Source: Eimeria necatrix
Lineage: Eukaryota > Apicomplexa > Conoidasida > Eucoccidiorida > Eimeriidae
Reading direction: 5' to 3'
NCBI RefSeq assembly: GCF_000499385.1
Contig: NW_013654765.1
Location: forward strand, 2,501-13,696
DNA length: 11,196 nucleotides
Notes under the pieces: model-generated
Seen by the model: the letters and a program-made list of their open reading frames with translations, nothing else
Database searches by the model: none
What the model was told of the DNA's origin: nothing
Shown here: positions 1-7,431 of the stretch, in pieces
Position numbering within the stretch: the first letter of the stretch is position 1
Layout: each line of letters begins with the position of its first letter
Program-made: the position numbers and the translations under genes

Positions 1-150
1 GTAATGAAGACAAACATTTTGTGTTGAAAGAAATGGAGATTTTTAAATTAATGAATTTGAGCTGCTGCAGCCATTCAGCAGCAGCTGCTGCTGCAGCTGC
101 GTTTGAGGCCCTGAGGCTGTGGGGTGCGTGCTGCTACTTGCTGCAGCAGC

Positions 151-213
151 TCCGCAGCTAGCTGCAGCTAGCTGCAGCTAGCCGTGGCTAGCTACGGCTA
201 GCTGCAGCTAGCT
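151..213. repeat. 10-bp tandem repeat, unit GCTGCAGCTA
   Basis: Six consecutive 10-bp units follow the consensus GCTGCAGCTA. Units 2, 3 and 6 are exact, while the others differ at one to three bases (for example GCCGTGGCTA and GCTACGGCTA). The unit is close to one helical turn and contains both GCAGC and the CTAG/AGCT core that also dominates the array at the right end of the window. It lies about 710 bp upstream of the start codon at 923. Confidence 0.85.
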
Positions 214-267
214 GGGCCCTGCTGGCTCCCAGAGAGCGCTGCTGCTTTGCCTGGCTGGGGATTCCCT

Positions 268-275
268 TGCATGCA
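268..275. promoter_or_regulatory. TGCATGCA palindrome, AP2-type candidate site
   Basis: A perfect 8-bp palindrome TGCATGCA. This motif is known as a binding site for ApiAP2 transcription factors in apicomplexans. Here it marks the upstream edge of the ATG-free stretch that precedes the gene at 923, which fits a promoter position. Its use as a site is inferred. Confidence 0.4.
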
Positions 276-922
276 TCTTAGCAGCAGCGCGCTGGGGAAA
301 TTACGGACGGCGGGGCCGATCTCGGGTTATTTTGCGTCTGTGGAGGAAAACTGTTTTTAAAATAGAATTAAAATTGCGTTTCGAATTAAAACTCGAAGGG
401 AAAAAGAGGAAAGCAGCGCGGAACGCAGCAGCAGCCGCGAGCGAGCAGTGTTCGTTGAGTGGCGGGTCGCTCCAGCTGCGGGCGGCGGAAAGCTCCCCAA
501 AAGCCGTTTAAAGTGGAATTTGGAGAGCAAAAGGAGAAAGAGAAGTCGAAAAGCTTTCATTAGAAGTAATTTGGAAGCAAATTGGCGCGAATTAAGGGGG
601 GAATCGGGGGAGCGTGGCTGGGCGAACAGCAGCGTAGCGGCTACAGCTGGCTGGGCGCAGCAGCGGGCGCTGCTGCTGCAGTGCGATCCTCGCATTAAAA
701 GCTGTCTTCACGGGAAAACAAAGCGCAACTGGCGAAGTTCAGGAGATTATTAGTTTATTTTTGCGTTTGGGGCGCAGGATTAGCGGGGGTTTCCTCGGGA
801 ACGGGGAGTTGAATTCGCCGCGGGTGGCATCGAAGATCGCGGGTCGCCGGGAGTTTCGCAGCGCTCGGCGCCGCATTCTTTGCTTTCTTTGCTTCCATTC
901 GGCCTTATTGCATGCATTGAGA
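276..922 (+). other. ATG-free probable 5' leader/promoter of the gene at 923
   Basis: No ATG occurs on the + strand from 276 to 911, although about ten would be expected by chance. The opposite-strand equivalent (CAT on +) occurs at least five times, for example near 557, 692, 827, 874 and 895. This strand bias fits a transcribed 5' untranslated region scanned by ribosomes. One minimal upstream reading frame, ATG-CAT-TGA at 912-920, sits just before the main start and is created by the TGCATGCA at 909-916. The open frames on both strands here begin with non-ATG codons or shadow the downstream gene, so I do not call them. Confidence 0.5.
909..916. promoter_or_regulatory. TGCATGCA next to the start codon
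   Basis: A second exact TGCATGCA, ending 6 bp before the ATG at 923. It could be an AP2 factor site or, at RNA level, the source of the two-codon upstream frame ATG-CAT-TGA (912-920). The role is inferred from motif identity and position only. Confidence 0.35.
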
Positions 923-1939
923 ATGCCGGGGCTTTTGGGGCGCGTCGGGGTGGCTGCTGCTGCAGTGGCTGCGCTGGGCGCAGCAAATTCAAGTTTTGCT
1001 GCGGGCGCAGCAGCGGAGGACTGGGCGGCGGCGGCGTCTTCGGGGCTTCCGCTGTCCGCAGCGTTCCCCACGGAGGCAACAGCAGCAGCAGCGTCTTCTG
1101 CTGCTGCAGCAGCAGCAGCAGCAGCAGCAGGAGCGCCGGAAAGCCCGCGTTTCTCGCCGGAGGAGCAGCAAGTGGCGGAGGTGCAAGCCCTGGACGAGAG
1201 CGACTTGCAGCTGCAACTGCGGGCTTTGTATTCCGTTTCAAAAGACCTCGAAATGAAACAAATTTTCCCAGAAGGAAGTCTGGAAGGCATGCAAGAAGTG
1301 CTGAACGAGCTCAGCAGCGTGGAGGAGCAGCAGCGGGATGTTGAACAGTACCTGCGGCGGTTCGCGCTGCTGCTGGGCCGCTCTCTGAACAAATATGGGG
1401 CCTTTTTTAAGTTAAAAGTGGCTTTAGGAGACCCTAGTTTGAAGGGAGAAGCTTATAAGCAGCAGCAGCAGCAGCTGCCGCTGCTGGCAGCAGAGTGGAC
1501 TGCAGCAAACCGGCTGCTGGTGAGCTACCTGCGGCTGGGCGCGCGGGACCTGCGGGACAAGTGGGGAGCAGCAGCAGCAGCAGACAAGCAGCAGCAAGAG
1601 CTGCTGCAGTTCTTCGAGCGGCTTGCTGCAGTCTACGAGCAGCAGCAGCAAGTCTTCCGCTGCGGCTACGCGCTGGCCGAGCTGCGCTACCTGCAGCAGC
1701 AGCACGCTGCAGCAGACCTTGCTGCTCTCCTCTCCGACAGCAGACAAAAAGCTGCTCTTCGAGACTTCGAAGCAGCTCTCGAAACCCTCAAAGAAAACAC
1801 TCATTTAGCGAGAAAGGCAGCAGCAAAACCCGCGAAAAACGGACTCTTCAATCCCAACTTTTTGCTGCTGCTGCCGTTTCCCCCGGACAAGCAGCGCGAG
1901 GCCGACGACCTGCCGCCGCCCGAGGACGACGAGATGTGA
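923..1939 (+). CDS. Hypothetical secreted Ala/Gln-rich helical protein, 338 aa
   Basis: An uninterrupted frame of 338 residues from ATG 923 to TGA 1937-1939. The frame is open further upstream to 761, but no ATG lies there, so 923 is the natural start. Residues 1-27 look like a signal peptide: a basic Arg at 7, an Ala/Val core, then small residues near Ser-Phe-Ala-Ala. Residues 52-69 are an Ala/Ser run coded by GCA repeats. From about residue 78 the protein is charged and apparently helical, with segments such as LQLQLRALYSVSKDLEMKQI and FERLAAVYEQQQQVFRCGYA, interrupted by short Gln and Ala runs. It has one cysteine (247) and an acidic, proline-containing tail ending EDDEM. I see no transmembrane segment after the signal, although residues 313-317 form a short Leu run. 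I do not recognise the family. A parasite secretory-pathway or organelle protein is possible but unproven. Confidence 0.75.
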   Translation: MPGLLGRVGVAAAAVAALGAANSSFAAGAAAEDWAAAASSGLPLSAAFPTEATAAAASSAAAAAAAAAAGAPESPRFSPEEQQVAEVQALDESDLQLQLRALYSVSKDLEMKQIFPEGSLEGMQEVLNELSSVEEQQRDVEQYLRRFALLLGRSLNKYGAFFKLKVALGDPSLKGEAYKQQQQQLPLLAAEWTAANRLLVSYLRLGARDLRDKWGAAAAADKQQQELLQFFERLAAVYEQQQQVFRCGYALAELRYLQQQHAAADLAALLSDSRQKAALRDFEAALETLKENTHLARKAAAKPAKNGLFNPNFLLLLPFPPDKQREADDLPPPEDDEM

Positions 1940-2020
1940 ATTAATTAATTATTTAATTTAATTAATTTAATTAATTAAATTAAATTAAATTAATTTAATT
2001 TATTTAATTTTATTCGTCCA
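1936..2020. repeat. TTAAT/TTTAA-type AT repeat downstream of gene 1
   Basis: Begins at the stop codon of the first gene: almost pure A/T built of AATTAATT and AATTTAATT units. It probably forms the 3' untranslated or terminator region. The same kind of sequence fills the introns of the next gene. Confidence 0.7.
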
Positions 2021-2087
2021 ATTCCGACAGGTTTTGCGCTCCAGACAAAAAAAACCACTTGCTGCGGCGACGCGCGGCTGCGGCGAC

Positions 2088-2147
<60 letters not shown>

Positions 2148-2174
2148 GCAGCAGCAGCAGCAGCAGCAGCAGCA
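2088..2174 (+). repeat. (GCA)n trinucleotide tract
   Basis: About 29 GCA/CAG units with a single CGG interruption near 2147, in the spacer between the two + strand genes. No splice or coding context links it to either gene, so it appears to be a non-coding copy of the repeat that elsewhere codes for amino-acid runs. Confidence 0.9.
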
Positions 2175-2381
2175 AAGAATGTTTAAAGGGTGAAATGCAA
2201 TTCTTCTTTTGTAATCCGCAAATGGGTTTATTTGAATTCAAATCTTCTCAAAGACATTTGCAACTTTGCATTTGCTGCACCTGCACACTTTTTTGCTGCT
2301 GCTGCTGCTGCTGCACTTTTGTTTATATTTTCTGTACAATTAAAACCAACTTCCCTTTATTCATTTATCCATTATCTATTT

Positions 2382-2384
<3 letters not shown>

Positions 2385-2449
<65 letters not shown>

Positions 2450-2452
2450 TTT
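2385..2452 (+). repeat. (TTTA)n tetranucleotide tract
   Basis: About 17 uninterrupted TTTA units. The T-rich strand is the + strand, the same orientation as the TTTA tracts inside the introns of the downstream + strand gene. Confidence 0.9.
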
Positions 2453-2530
2453 CTTTCTGCAAATAAATTGCTGCTTTCTCCTTTAGAAGCAGCAGCTGCA
2501 AACGGAAAAGAGAGAACAGAAGCAGCAACT

Positions 2531-2562
<32 letters not shown>
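2531..2562 (+). repeat. (GCA)n trinucleotide tract
   Basis: Ten to eleven GCA units followed by GCTAGCTGCTGCAG, a short CTG-type inversion that could pair with the tract. It lies in non-coding spacer 60 bp before the telomere-type repeats. Confidence 0.85.
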
Positions 2563-2624
2563 TAGCTGCTGCAGGAGTAAGTGGGCGTTAGCAGCGAAAG
2601 AGAATTCGATGCCATAAAGGAGAC

Positions 2625-2662
2625 TTAGGGTTTAGGGTTTAGGGTTTAGGGTTTAGGGTTTA
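2625..2662 (+). repeat. Interstitial telomere-type TTTAGGG repeats, block 1
   Basis: TTAGGG, then four exact TTTAGGG units (2631-2658), then TTTA. TTTAGGG is the telomere unit of many apicomplexans. Unique and repeat sequence continues on both sides for kilobases, so this is an internal block, not a chromosome end. Telomere-like repeats scattered in repeat-rich chromosome segments are known for Eimeria. Confidence 0.93.
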
Positions 2663-2756
2663 ATGAGGTTATTACTGTGCAAGTGGTGGAAATAAAAATG
2701 GCCAAACAGAAGAAGAGGGTTTGGGACTTCGGCTAAGAGCGACGCAGCAGCAAGAA

Positions 2757-2788
2757 GGGGTTTAGGGTTTAGGGTTTAGGGTTTGGGG
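2757..2788 (+). repeat. Interstitial telomere-type TTTAGGG repeats, block 2
   Basis: GGGG, then three exact TTTAGGG units (2761-2781) and one TTTGGGG variant (2782-2788), in the same orientation as the block 94 bp to the left. A lone GGGTTTGGG at 2717-2725 between the blocks looks like a decayed unit, suggesting one older array broken by substitution. Confidence 0.92.
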
Positions 2789-2924
2789 TCGCATTTTTGG
2801 ATTTTATTTTCTTTTAAATTCGCCAAAAAGGAATAAATAGGAATTACTGTTTTATTTTTACTTTAAGTTTCAAATAAATATATTTGGGGGAGCCCGGAGG
2901 GGGTTCGGTGTGCGTTTGGGTTTG

Positions 2925-2940
2925 AGGTGTACGTACACCT
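2925..2940. repeat. 16-bp palindrome AGGTGTACGTACACCT
   Basis: A perfect palindrome, and the leftmost member of a family with core TGTACGTACA that recurs across the window. It contains two inverted GTGTAC half-sites. Confidence 0.9.
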
Positions 2941-2943
2941 GGG

Positions 2944-2945
<2 letters not shown>

Positions 2946-2978
<33 letters not shown>
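2946..2978 (+). repeat. (AGC)n trinucleotide tract
   Basis: Eleven pure AGC units, five bases after the palindrome at 2925-2940. A similar CAG/CTG neighbour also follows the palindrome copy at 6101-6114. Confidence 0.88.
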
Positions 2979-3033
2979 TGCGAGCCGCGCGCGCTGCTGC
3001 AGCTTCTGCATTTAATTTTGGTTTTAATAAATG

Positions 3034-3484
3034 AAATTGAAGTGGAATTAATTAAAGTTTATTATTTGCTGCTTTGTTTCCACTTGAAAGGCAGCAGCTG
3101 CAGCAGATCGCCGCAGCAGAAGCAGCCGCCGCAAGGACCGCTGCCGACTGCAGCAATCGGCCCGGTCTTGTTGGTTTTCGCGGCTCAAACGCTGTTTTTT
3201 CAGTGAAAACAAAACCAATTAATTGAATTAAAGCAATAAAATCCTTTCAGCAAACAAAAGAACCAAAATCAAGGGCCAAACTCTCGAAACGGAACCCCCT
3301 CGCCCAGCAGCAGCAGCAGCAGCCCAGCCCGCCAGCTCGCTGCTTCTTTCTGTGTCCATACACTCGAAGCCAGCAGTTAAATCCTTAAACAATCTAATTA
3401 CTGATTTATTAAAAGGAGTTTTTGTCTTTTTGTTGTCTTTCCAGTTTTACTTTGTCCCCAGCTGCTGCCGAGATCTCTGTTGGC

Positions 3485-3515
<31 letters not shown>

Positions 3516-3697
3516 AGCAGCAGAGGGACTCCGCCTGTTCTTTTTTTGCTTCTTTCTCTGTCTCTCCAATTATATCTTTATTTTCGTTGAAGAGGCCTTT
3601 ATTTGTTTCTTTATTTCGTTTTATTTCTCTCTTTTCTTCTTTTCTTTCTTTCTTTCTTTTTGTCCTTTTCTTCTTCTGGACTTCACCAAACCACCCG
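3034..3697 (+). other. ATG-free probable leader/promoter of gene 2
   Basis: No ATG occurs on the + strand in these 664 bases. The part from about 3540 to 3680 is strongly pyrimidine-rich (runs of TTTC and TTCTT), and the first AG after about 3600 is at 3703-3704. It can be read either as a 5' untranslated leader or as the polypyrimidine tract of an intron whose acceptor lies in or near CTAG/CAGCAG at 3700-3715. In the second case an extra upstream exon would exist. CAG and CTG tracts occur at about 3306-3323 and 3485-3525. Confidence 0.45.
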
Positions 3698-3744
3698 ATG
3701 CTAGCAGCAGCAGCAGAGGGGCTCCCCCGGAGCCCCTCGCAGCT

Positions 3745-3775
<31 letters not shown>

Positions 3776-4234
3776 GAGCGACAGTCCCGCCGGCCGCTGC
3801 GCCTCCCGCTGCTCCTGCTGCAGCTGCTGGGGCAGCAGCAGCAGCTGCTGCTGCTCCTGCTGCTGCTGCTGCGGGCCGCAGCAGCAGAAGGCACCCCATA
3901 TGACCCCTATGCAGCAGCAGCTGTGGGGCCCCACAGCCACCTTAACTATTACCCGCCGCCTCCATACAACCCTACGCATGCAGCTGAGCAGCAGCTGCGG
4001 CAGCTGCAGCAGCTGCAGCAGCAGGAGCAGCAGCTGCGGCAGCAGGAGCAGCAGCTGCGGGAGCTGCAGCAGCAGGAGCTGCAGCTGCAGCGGCAGCAGC
4101 AGCAGGAGCTGCAGCTGCGGCAGCTGCAGCTGCAGCAGCAGCAGCTGCCCGGCAGCCCCTTCCCGCCCCCCTACGAATACGGCTTTGCTGCTGCTGCTGC
4201 TCCTGCTGCAGCTGCTCCCGCTGCTGCGCCCACC

Positions 4235-4273
<39 letters not shown>

Positions 4274-4458
4274 GGGCGGCTGCCGCCGTACGTGCCGCAG
4301 CCGTTTAACTACACAAGAGAGTTTTTAAAATCTTTAGCAGCAATTAAAAAAATAAAAAATAAAAAAATAAATAAAGTTTTTTCTCTTTTGAAAGAACTCA
4401 AATCCACAACTGCCGGTACTGTCTTTGAAGACCACGAGGTCAAGGTTTGTCTTTTGTT

Positions 4459-4518
<60 letters not shown>

Positions 4519-4690
4519 TTCATTATCTGTTTATTTATTTATTTATTAGTTATTTATTTATTTATTTATTATTTGCTGAAATTACCAATCAAGCAGAAGT
4601 TCGAAAAAAGGAAATAAACAGATTTGAAATAATTCCAAAACGAATTAAACAAACAAAATTATTCTTTTAACTAATTGATTTAATTTAATT

Positions 4691-4775
<85 letters not shown>

Positions 4776-4907
4776 TTTGATTTGCTGCAGGTGCTTTTAA
4801 TTTGGAAAAAAAGAAAAGGCGACTTTGGGGTGTCTGTGTCATTTGTGACTTTGCCTGTGGGGAGCGAGGTGTCTGTACAGCAGCTGCTGCAGCAGTTTTT
4901 GCTGAAC

Positions 4908-4947
<40 letters not shown>

Positions 4948-5365
4948 ACGGCTGCAGCAGCGCCTGGCTGGGGCTTTCTCTCAAAGTTGAAGCTCGAGAA
5001 AGAAAAGAAAAAAATAAATTTTTCCAAATTAAAAAAAAACAAATTCAAATTTCTCTCCGTCTTTTTGACGAAATTCGAATTATTTTCGAAGACTTGCCCA
5101 CCAGCTTCCGCGTAAATTAAATTAATTAAATTAAATTAAATTAAATTAATTAATTTAATTTAATTTAATTTAATTTAATTTAATTTAATTTAATTTAATT
5201 GTTTATTTAATTCTTTTGTTTTATTTTTAAATTAAATAAATTCATTTCTTTTTCTTTTTATTCACTTCGCCGCTATTCCCACTTTTGCAGTTTTTCTTTT
5301 TTTGAATTTTTTTCACTTTTCAAATCCCAATTAATTCACTTCTTCCATTCTTTTATCATTCGTTT

Positions 5366-5417
<52 letters not shown>

Positions 5418-5977
5418 TCTATTTATTTATTTATTTATTTATTTATTTATTTGTTTATTTATTTATTTAGGGCTCTCCTTGTTATTCGAAAAGTCTCGAA
5501 AACCATCTCGGCGATTTCGTCCCCAGAATTCTTCAAGAGGAATTTCCAGAAACAAAAATAAAAGCAAGTTTTTAATTTAACTTAATTAAATTTAATTTAA
5601 TTTGATTTAATTAAATAATTAATTAATTAATTAATTAATTAATTAATTAATTAATTAATTAATTAAGTGGTTTTAAATGGTAATGAAGTTAATTAAGTTA
5701 CAAGAAGAGGACCTCGATCGAGGGCGCTATGAAAAGTAGTTCTTTCGGCAGCAAAAAAGAAATCTTTAATTAATTAATTAATTAATTATTTATGTATTTA
5801 TTTAATTAAATTAATTAATTAGTTAATAAGTTAATTAATTAATTAATTAATTAATTAATTAATTAGTTTATTTGTTCATTTATTTATTCAGATGCTGGAG
5901 CTGAAGCCTGTGTCTGTATGGCGGCACATATCCCCTTCGCTGGGTGCGTACGAAGACGGGCCAGTGCTGTACAACTT

Positions 5978-6033
<56 letters not shown>

Positions 6034-7431
6034 GGGGCAGCGTGATGAGGGAAATAAGGCTGGGGAAGGGGAGCTCTCCGACGCTGCACCGTCTGGCTGA
6101 GGTGTACGTACACCGCGCGCTGCTGCTGCTGCGGGGCTGCAGCATTCGCAAAAGCGCCATTTTTCCTTCTTTTGCAATTGTTGCAAAAAGCCAAGAAAGA
6201 GTTTTTGTTTTGCCTCTCGAGGATTTAAAAGTGCCCCTCAGGGCCCTCCATTGGGCCCTCAAAGAAGCAGAAAAAGAAAAGGAAAAAGAAAATGAAAAAG
6301 AAATTCAAAAAGAAATTCCAAAAAAGTCCAAAAATCCAAAAAATGATAATTCAGAGGAACCCGTTTTCACTTTCGCACTTTACCTCAAAAATATACTCAA
6401 GTCCGAAGTCAGTCATTAATTAATTAATTAATTAATTAATTAATTAATTAATTAATTAATTAATTAATTAATTACATATTTATTTATTTATTTATTCATT
6501 TATTCGCTTGTTTGTTTATTGAAATGATTAATTTTTTGTTTGCTCGCCAATGCTTACTAATAAATAATTAATTCAGACAATTGGCCATCTGAATTAATTA
6601 ATTAATTAATTAATTAATTAATTAATTAATTAGCTAATTATGTAATTAAATAAATAATAAATTGGCAAAACAAAGAAACAAATAGCAGCAGCAAGCAGCA
6701 GCAAATGGATTTATTGTTTGCTTTTTCTTCAGGCCGCTTTGCCCTGTTTTGAGGCTTCTTTGGGCCGCCTTTCTCCTTCAACTGTCTCTCTAAAGTCCTC
6801 TCAAATTAAAGTTTTAATCAACTCCAAATGCAGAGGAATATTTATAATTCATTGTTCAAAAAAAGCTCTTTTTCTCAAATTCACAAATCCCCAAACAACT
6901 GTCGCAGACGCCCTTGCGACTTTGCGCACGCAGCTGTACGTACACCGCAGCTGGGGGGCCCCCGGAGGTTGGGGGCCCCCGCCGCCGGGGGGCCCCCCGG
7001 GGGCCCCCGAGGGGGGGGGCCCCCTGGGGCCCCTGGGGGCCCTGGGGAGGCTGGGGGGGGCCCTGGGGGCCCCCAAGGGGGGCCCCCGGGGGGGCCCCCG
7101 GGAGTGCTTTGTGGGGTTTATTTCGCTGAAAAGAAAACAGCAAAGAATGCTGCTGCCGGGGGCCCCCTGGGTGGCTTTGCCGGGCAGTACCCTTTTGTCA
7201 GATGCTGCAGCAGGGGGGGCCCCCCTGCTGCTGGGGCCCCGTGCTGCAGCAGCAGCAAAGGTGTTTTGTCCGAATTACTTGTCCCTTTTTTCTTTTGCTG
7301 AAGAAGTCAAAACCAAAAAGGGTACTTTTTTTGCACTTTCTGTTTCGCAGGGGGCCTCGGGGGGCCCCCGGGAGCAGGGGGGCCCCTTTTTCGGGGGTTT
7401 TACCCTCAAGCCTTTGCAGCCAAACAAATAA
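3698..7431 (+). CDS. Five-exon gene, unrecognised 791-residue Q/A/G-rich protein
   Basis: My model joins 3698-4444, 4791-5111, 5471-5563, 5892-6407 and 6733-7431, ending at TAA 7429-7431. Every junction is phase 0 and all exons stay open. Donors are CAAG/GTTTGT, CGC/GTAAAT, AAA/GCAAGT (GC donor) and GAA/GTCAGT. Acceptors are GCTGCAG, TTATTTAG, TTATTCAG and TTCTTCAG. Exon 1 (residues 1-249) has Gln, Leu and Ala runs, PPPPYNP, and a Gln/Leu/Glu/Arg segment likely to form a coiled coil. Exons 2-4 carry ordinary mixed sequence (for example ISLRLFDEIRIIFEDLP and FVPRILQEEFPETKIK), poly-Ala and 18 serines, and a Lys/Glu-rich stretch. Exon 5 begins with TTVADALATLRTQL-type sequence, then a Gly/Pro/Ala-rich part. 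Two segments (GSEVSVQQLLQQFL and TTVADALATL) faintly recall a ubiquitin-like strand-helix pattern. I do not assign a family. ATG 3698 is the first in frame after a 664-base ATG-free stretch, but an upstream exon is possible. Confidence 0.6.
3967..4146 (+). other. Gln-rich coiled-coil coding segment in exon 1
   Basis: This part of exon 1 codes for alternating Gln-Gln-Leu-Arg and Gln-Gln-Glu units, a pattern expected for an extended charged/polar coiled coil. The DNA is CAGCTGCGG/CAGGAG units, imperfectly repeated and derived from the same CAG expansion, but here diversified by Arg and Glu codons. That suggests selection on the protein rather than a raw expansion. Confidence 0.55.
4445..4790 (+). 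other. Intron 1 of gene 2 (346 nt), TTTA repeats
   Basis: Donor CAAG/GTTTGT and acceptor TTTGCTGCAG. Two long (TTTA)n tracts (about 4459-4570 with interruptions, and about 4693-4780) make up most of the length. The second runs up to the acceptor and may serve as its T-rich tract. Removal joins Glu-Val-Lys to Val-Leu-Leu-Ile-Trp in phase 0. Confidence 0.65.
5112..5470 (+). other. Intron 2 of gene 2 (359 nt), TTTAA and TTTA repeats
   Basis: Donor CGC/GTAAAT and acceptor TTTATTTAG. It starts with a pentanucleotide (TTTAA)n tract (about 5118-5200), has a T-rich middle, and ends in (TTTA)n (about 5367-5469) abutting the acceptor. Phase 0. Confidence 0.65.
5564..5891 (+). other. Intron 3 of gene 2 (328 nt), probable GC-AG intron
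   Basis: The only donor I find that keeps the frame is AAA/GCAAGT at 5564-5569, which matches the strong consensus required of GC donors. The GT four bases later (5568) would shift the frame, and the shifted frame stops at about 6100. The acceptor is TTTATTTATTCAG. The body is mostly (TTAA)n (5611-5666 and several tracts within 5765-5865). Confidence 0.55.
6101..6114. repeat. Palindrome GGTGTACGTACACC inside exon 4
   Basis: An exact 14-bp palindrome in coding sequence, read as Val-Tyr-Val-His within Leu-Ala-Glu-VYVHR. It is followed by CGCGCGCTGCTGCTG. It belongs to the same family as the intergenic copies at 8000-9200. Confidence 0.9.
6408..6732 (+). other. Intron 4 of gene 2 (325 nt), TTAA repeats
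   Basis: Donor GAA/GTCAGT and acceptor TTTTTCTTCAG. It contains (TTAA)n at about 6415-6473 and 6592-6632, TTTA units between, and a small CAG cluster at 6685-6703. If unspliced, the frame would end four codons past the donor at TAA 6417-6419. The long open frame that resumes exactly in phase after the acceptor supports splicing. Confidence 0.55.
6935..6946. repeat. Palindrome core TGTACGTACA inside exon 5
   Basis: An exact TGTACGTACA core followed by CC, read as Leu-Tyr-Val-His-Arg and flanked by CGCAGC/CAGCTG. It uses the same reading frame (YVHR) as the copy in exon 4. Confidence 0.88.
6951..7103. repeat. GGGGCCCC-rich tract in exon 5
   Basis: Runs of four to eight G alternating with runs of three to six C, many forming GGGGGCCCCC palindromes, read in the gene 2 frame as Gly/Pro/Ala. 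Smaller blocks of the same kind recur at about 7157-7173, 7213-7241 and 7350-7397. Several frames on both strands are open because the tract cannot form stop codons, so openness alone is weak evidence for coding. The ordinary sequence after it (ECFVGFISLKRKQQRMLL) supports the chosen frame. Confidence 0.8.

Larger units (their letters stand above)
1..275. other. CAG/CTG-rich upstream flank
   Basis: No gene is visible here. An AT-rich start (1-58) is followed by mixed CAG and CTG runs (about 60-150), for example around 77-102 where CAG units run directly into CTG units and could fold back. A 10-bp tandem repeat (151-213) and a TGCATGCA site (268-275) are listed separately. The position suggests distal promoter for the gene at 923, but the sequence gives no direct sign of a transcription start. 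Confidence 0.5.
2175..2624. other. Repeat-rich intergenic spacer
   Basis: No supportable gene. It holds a short CTG tract (2295-2313), a (TTTA)n tract (about 2385-2452) and a GCA tract (2531-2562). The long open frames across it only translate these repeats (Phe-Ile-Tyr-Leu runs from TTTA, poly-Ala from GCA). Confidence 0.6.
2789..3033. other. Spacer with palindrome and AGC tract
   Basis: No gene I can support. It contains an AT-rich stretch, the 16-bp palindrome at 2925-2940 and an AGC tract at 2946-2978. The open frame across 2910-3206 starts without ATG and is mostly poly-Ser, so I reject it. The last + strand ATG before the next gene lies at 3031. Confidence 0.5.

Noticed and set aside
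448..753. Open + strand frame before gene 1
   Set aside because: It has no ATG start (begins at GTG) and its sequence has no domain. It lies in the ATG-free leader.
739..1392. Long minus-strand open frame opposite gene 1
   Set aside because: It is an antisense shadow caused by the CAG/GCG-rich coding strand. Its protein is Ser/Ala runs with no natural domain, while the + strand frame has a signal peptide and normal helical sequence.
2088..2174. CRISPR-like or other spaced repeat array
   Set aside because: It is a plain trinucleotide tract without spacers. No CRISPR, tRNA or rRNA signature was seen anywhere in the window.
2190..2617. Open frames across the TTTA tract
   Set aside because: They only translate TTTA as Phe-Ile-Tyr-Leu and CAG as Ala. 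A 4-bp repeat without stops keeps frames open by itself.
2625..2788. A chromosome end
   Set aside because: TTTAGGG blocks are short and flanked by kilobases of genes and repeats on both sides.
2910..3206. 98-codon + strand frame with poly-Ser
   Set aside because: No ATG start; the content is the palindrome plus an AGC tract, and the rest shows no coding pattern.
3352..3903. Ala-rich alternative frame over exon 1
   Set aside because: It is the GCA frame of the same CAG repeats. It stops at 3903, whereas the Gln/Leu frame continues with PPPPYNP and ends in a good donor.
5918..6100. Poly-Gln alternative frame in exon 4
   Set aside because: It stops at 6100. The frame giving MLELKPVSVWRH and poly-Ser continues for 172 codons and matches the phases of the other exons.
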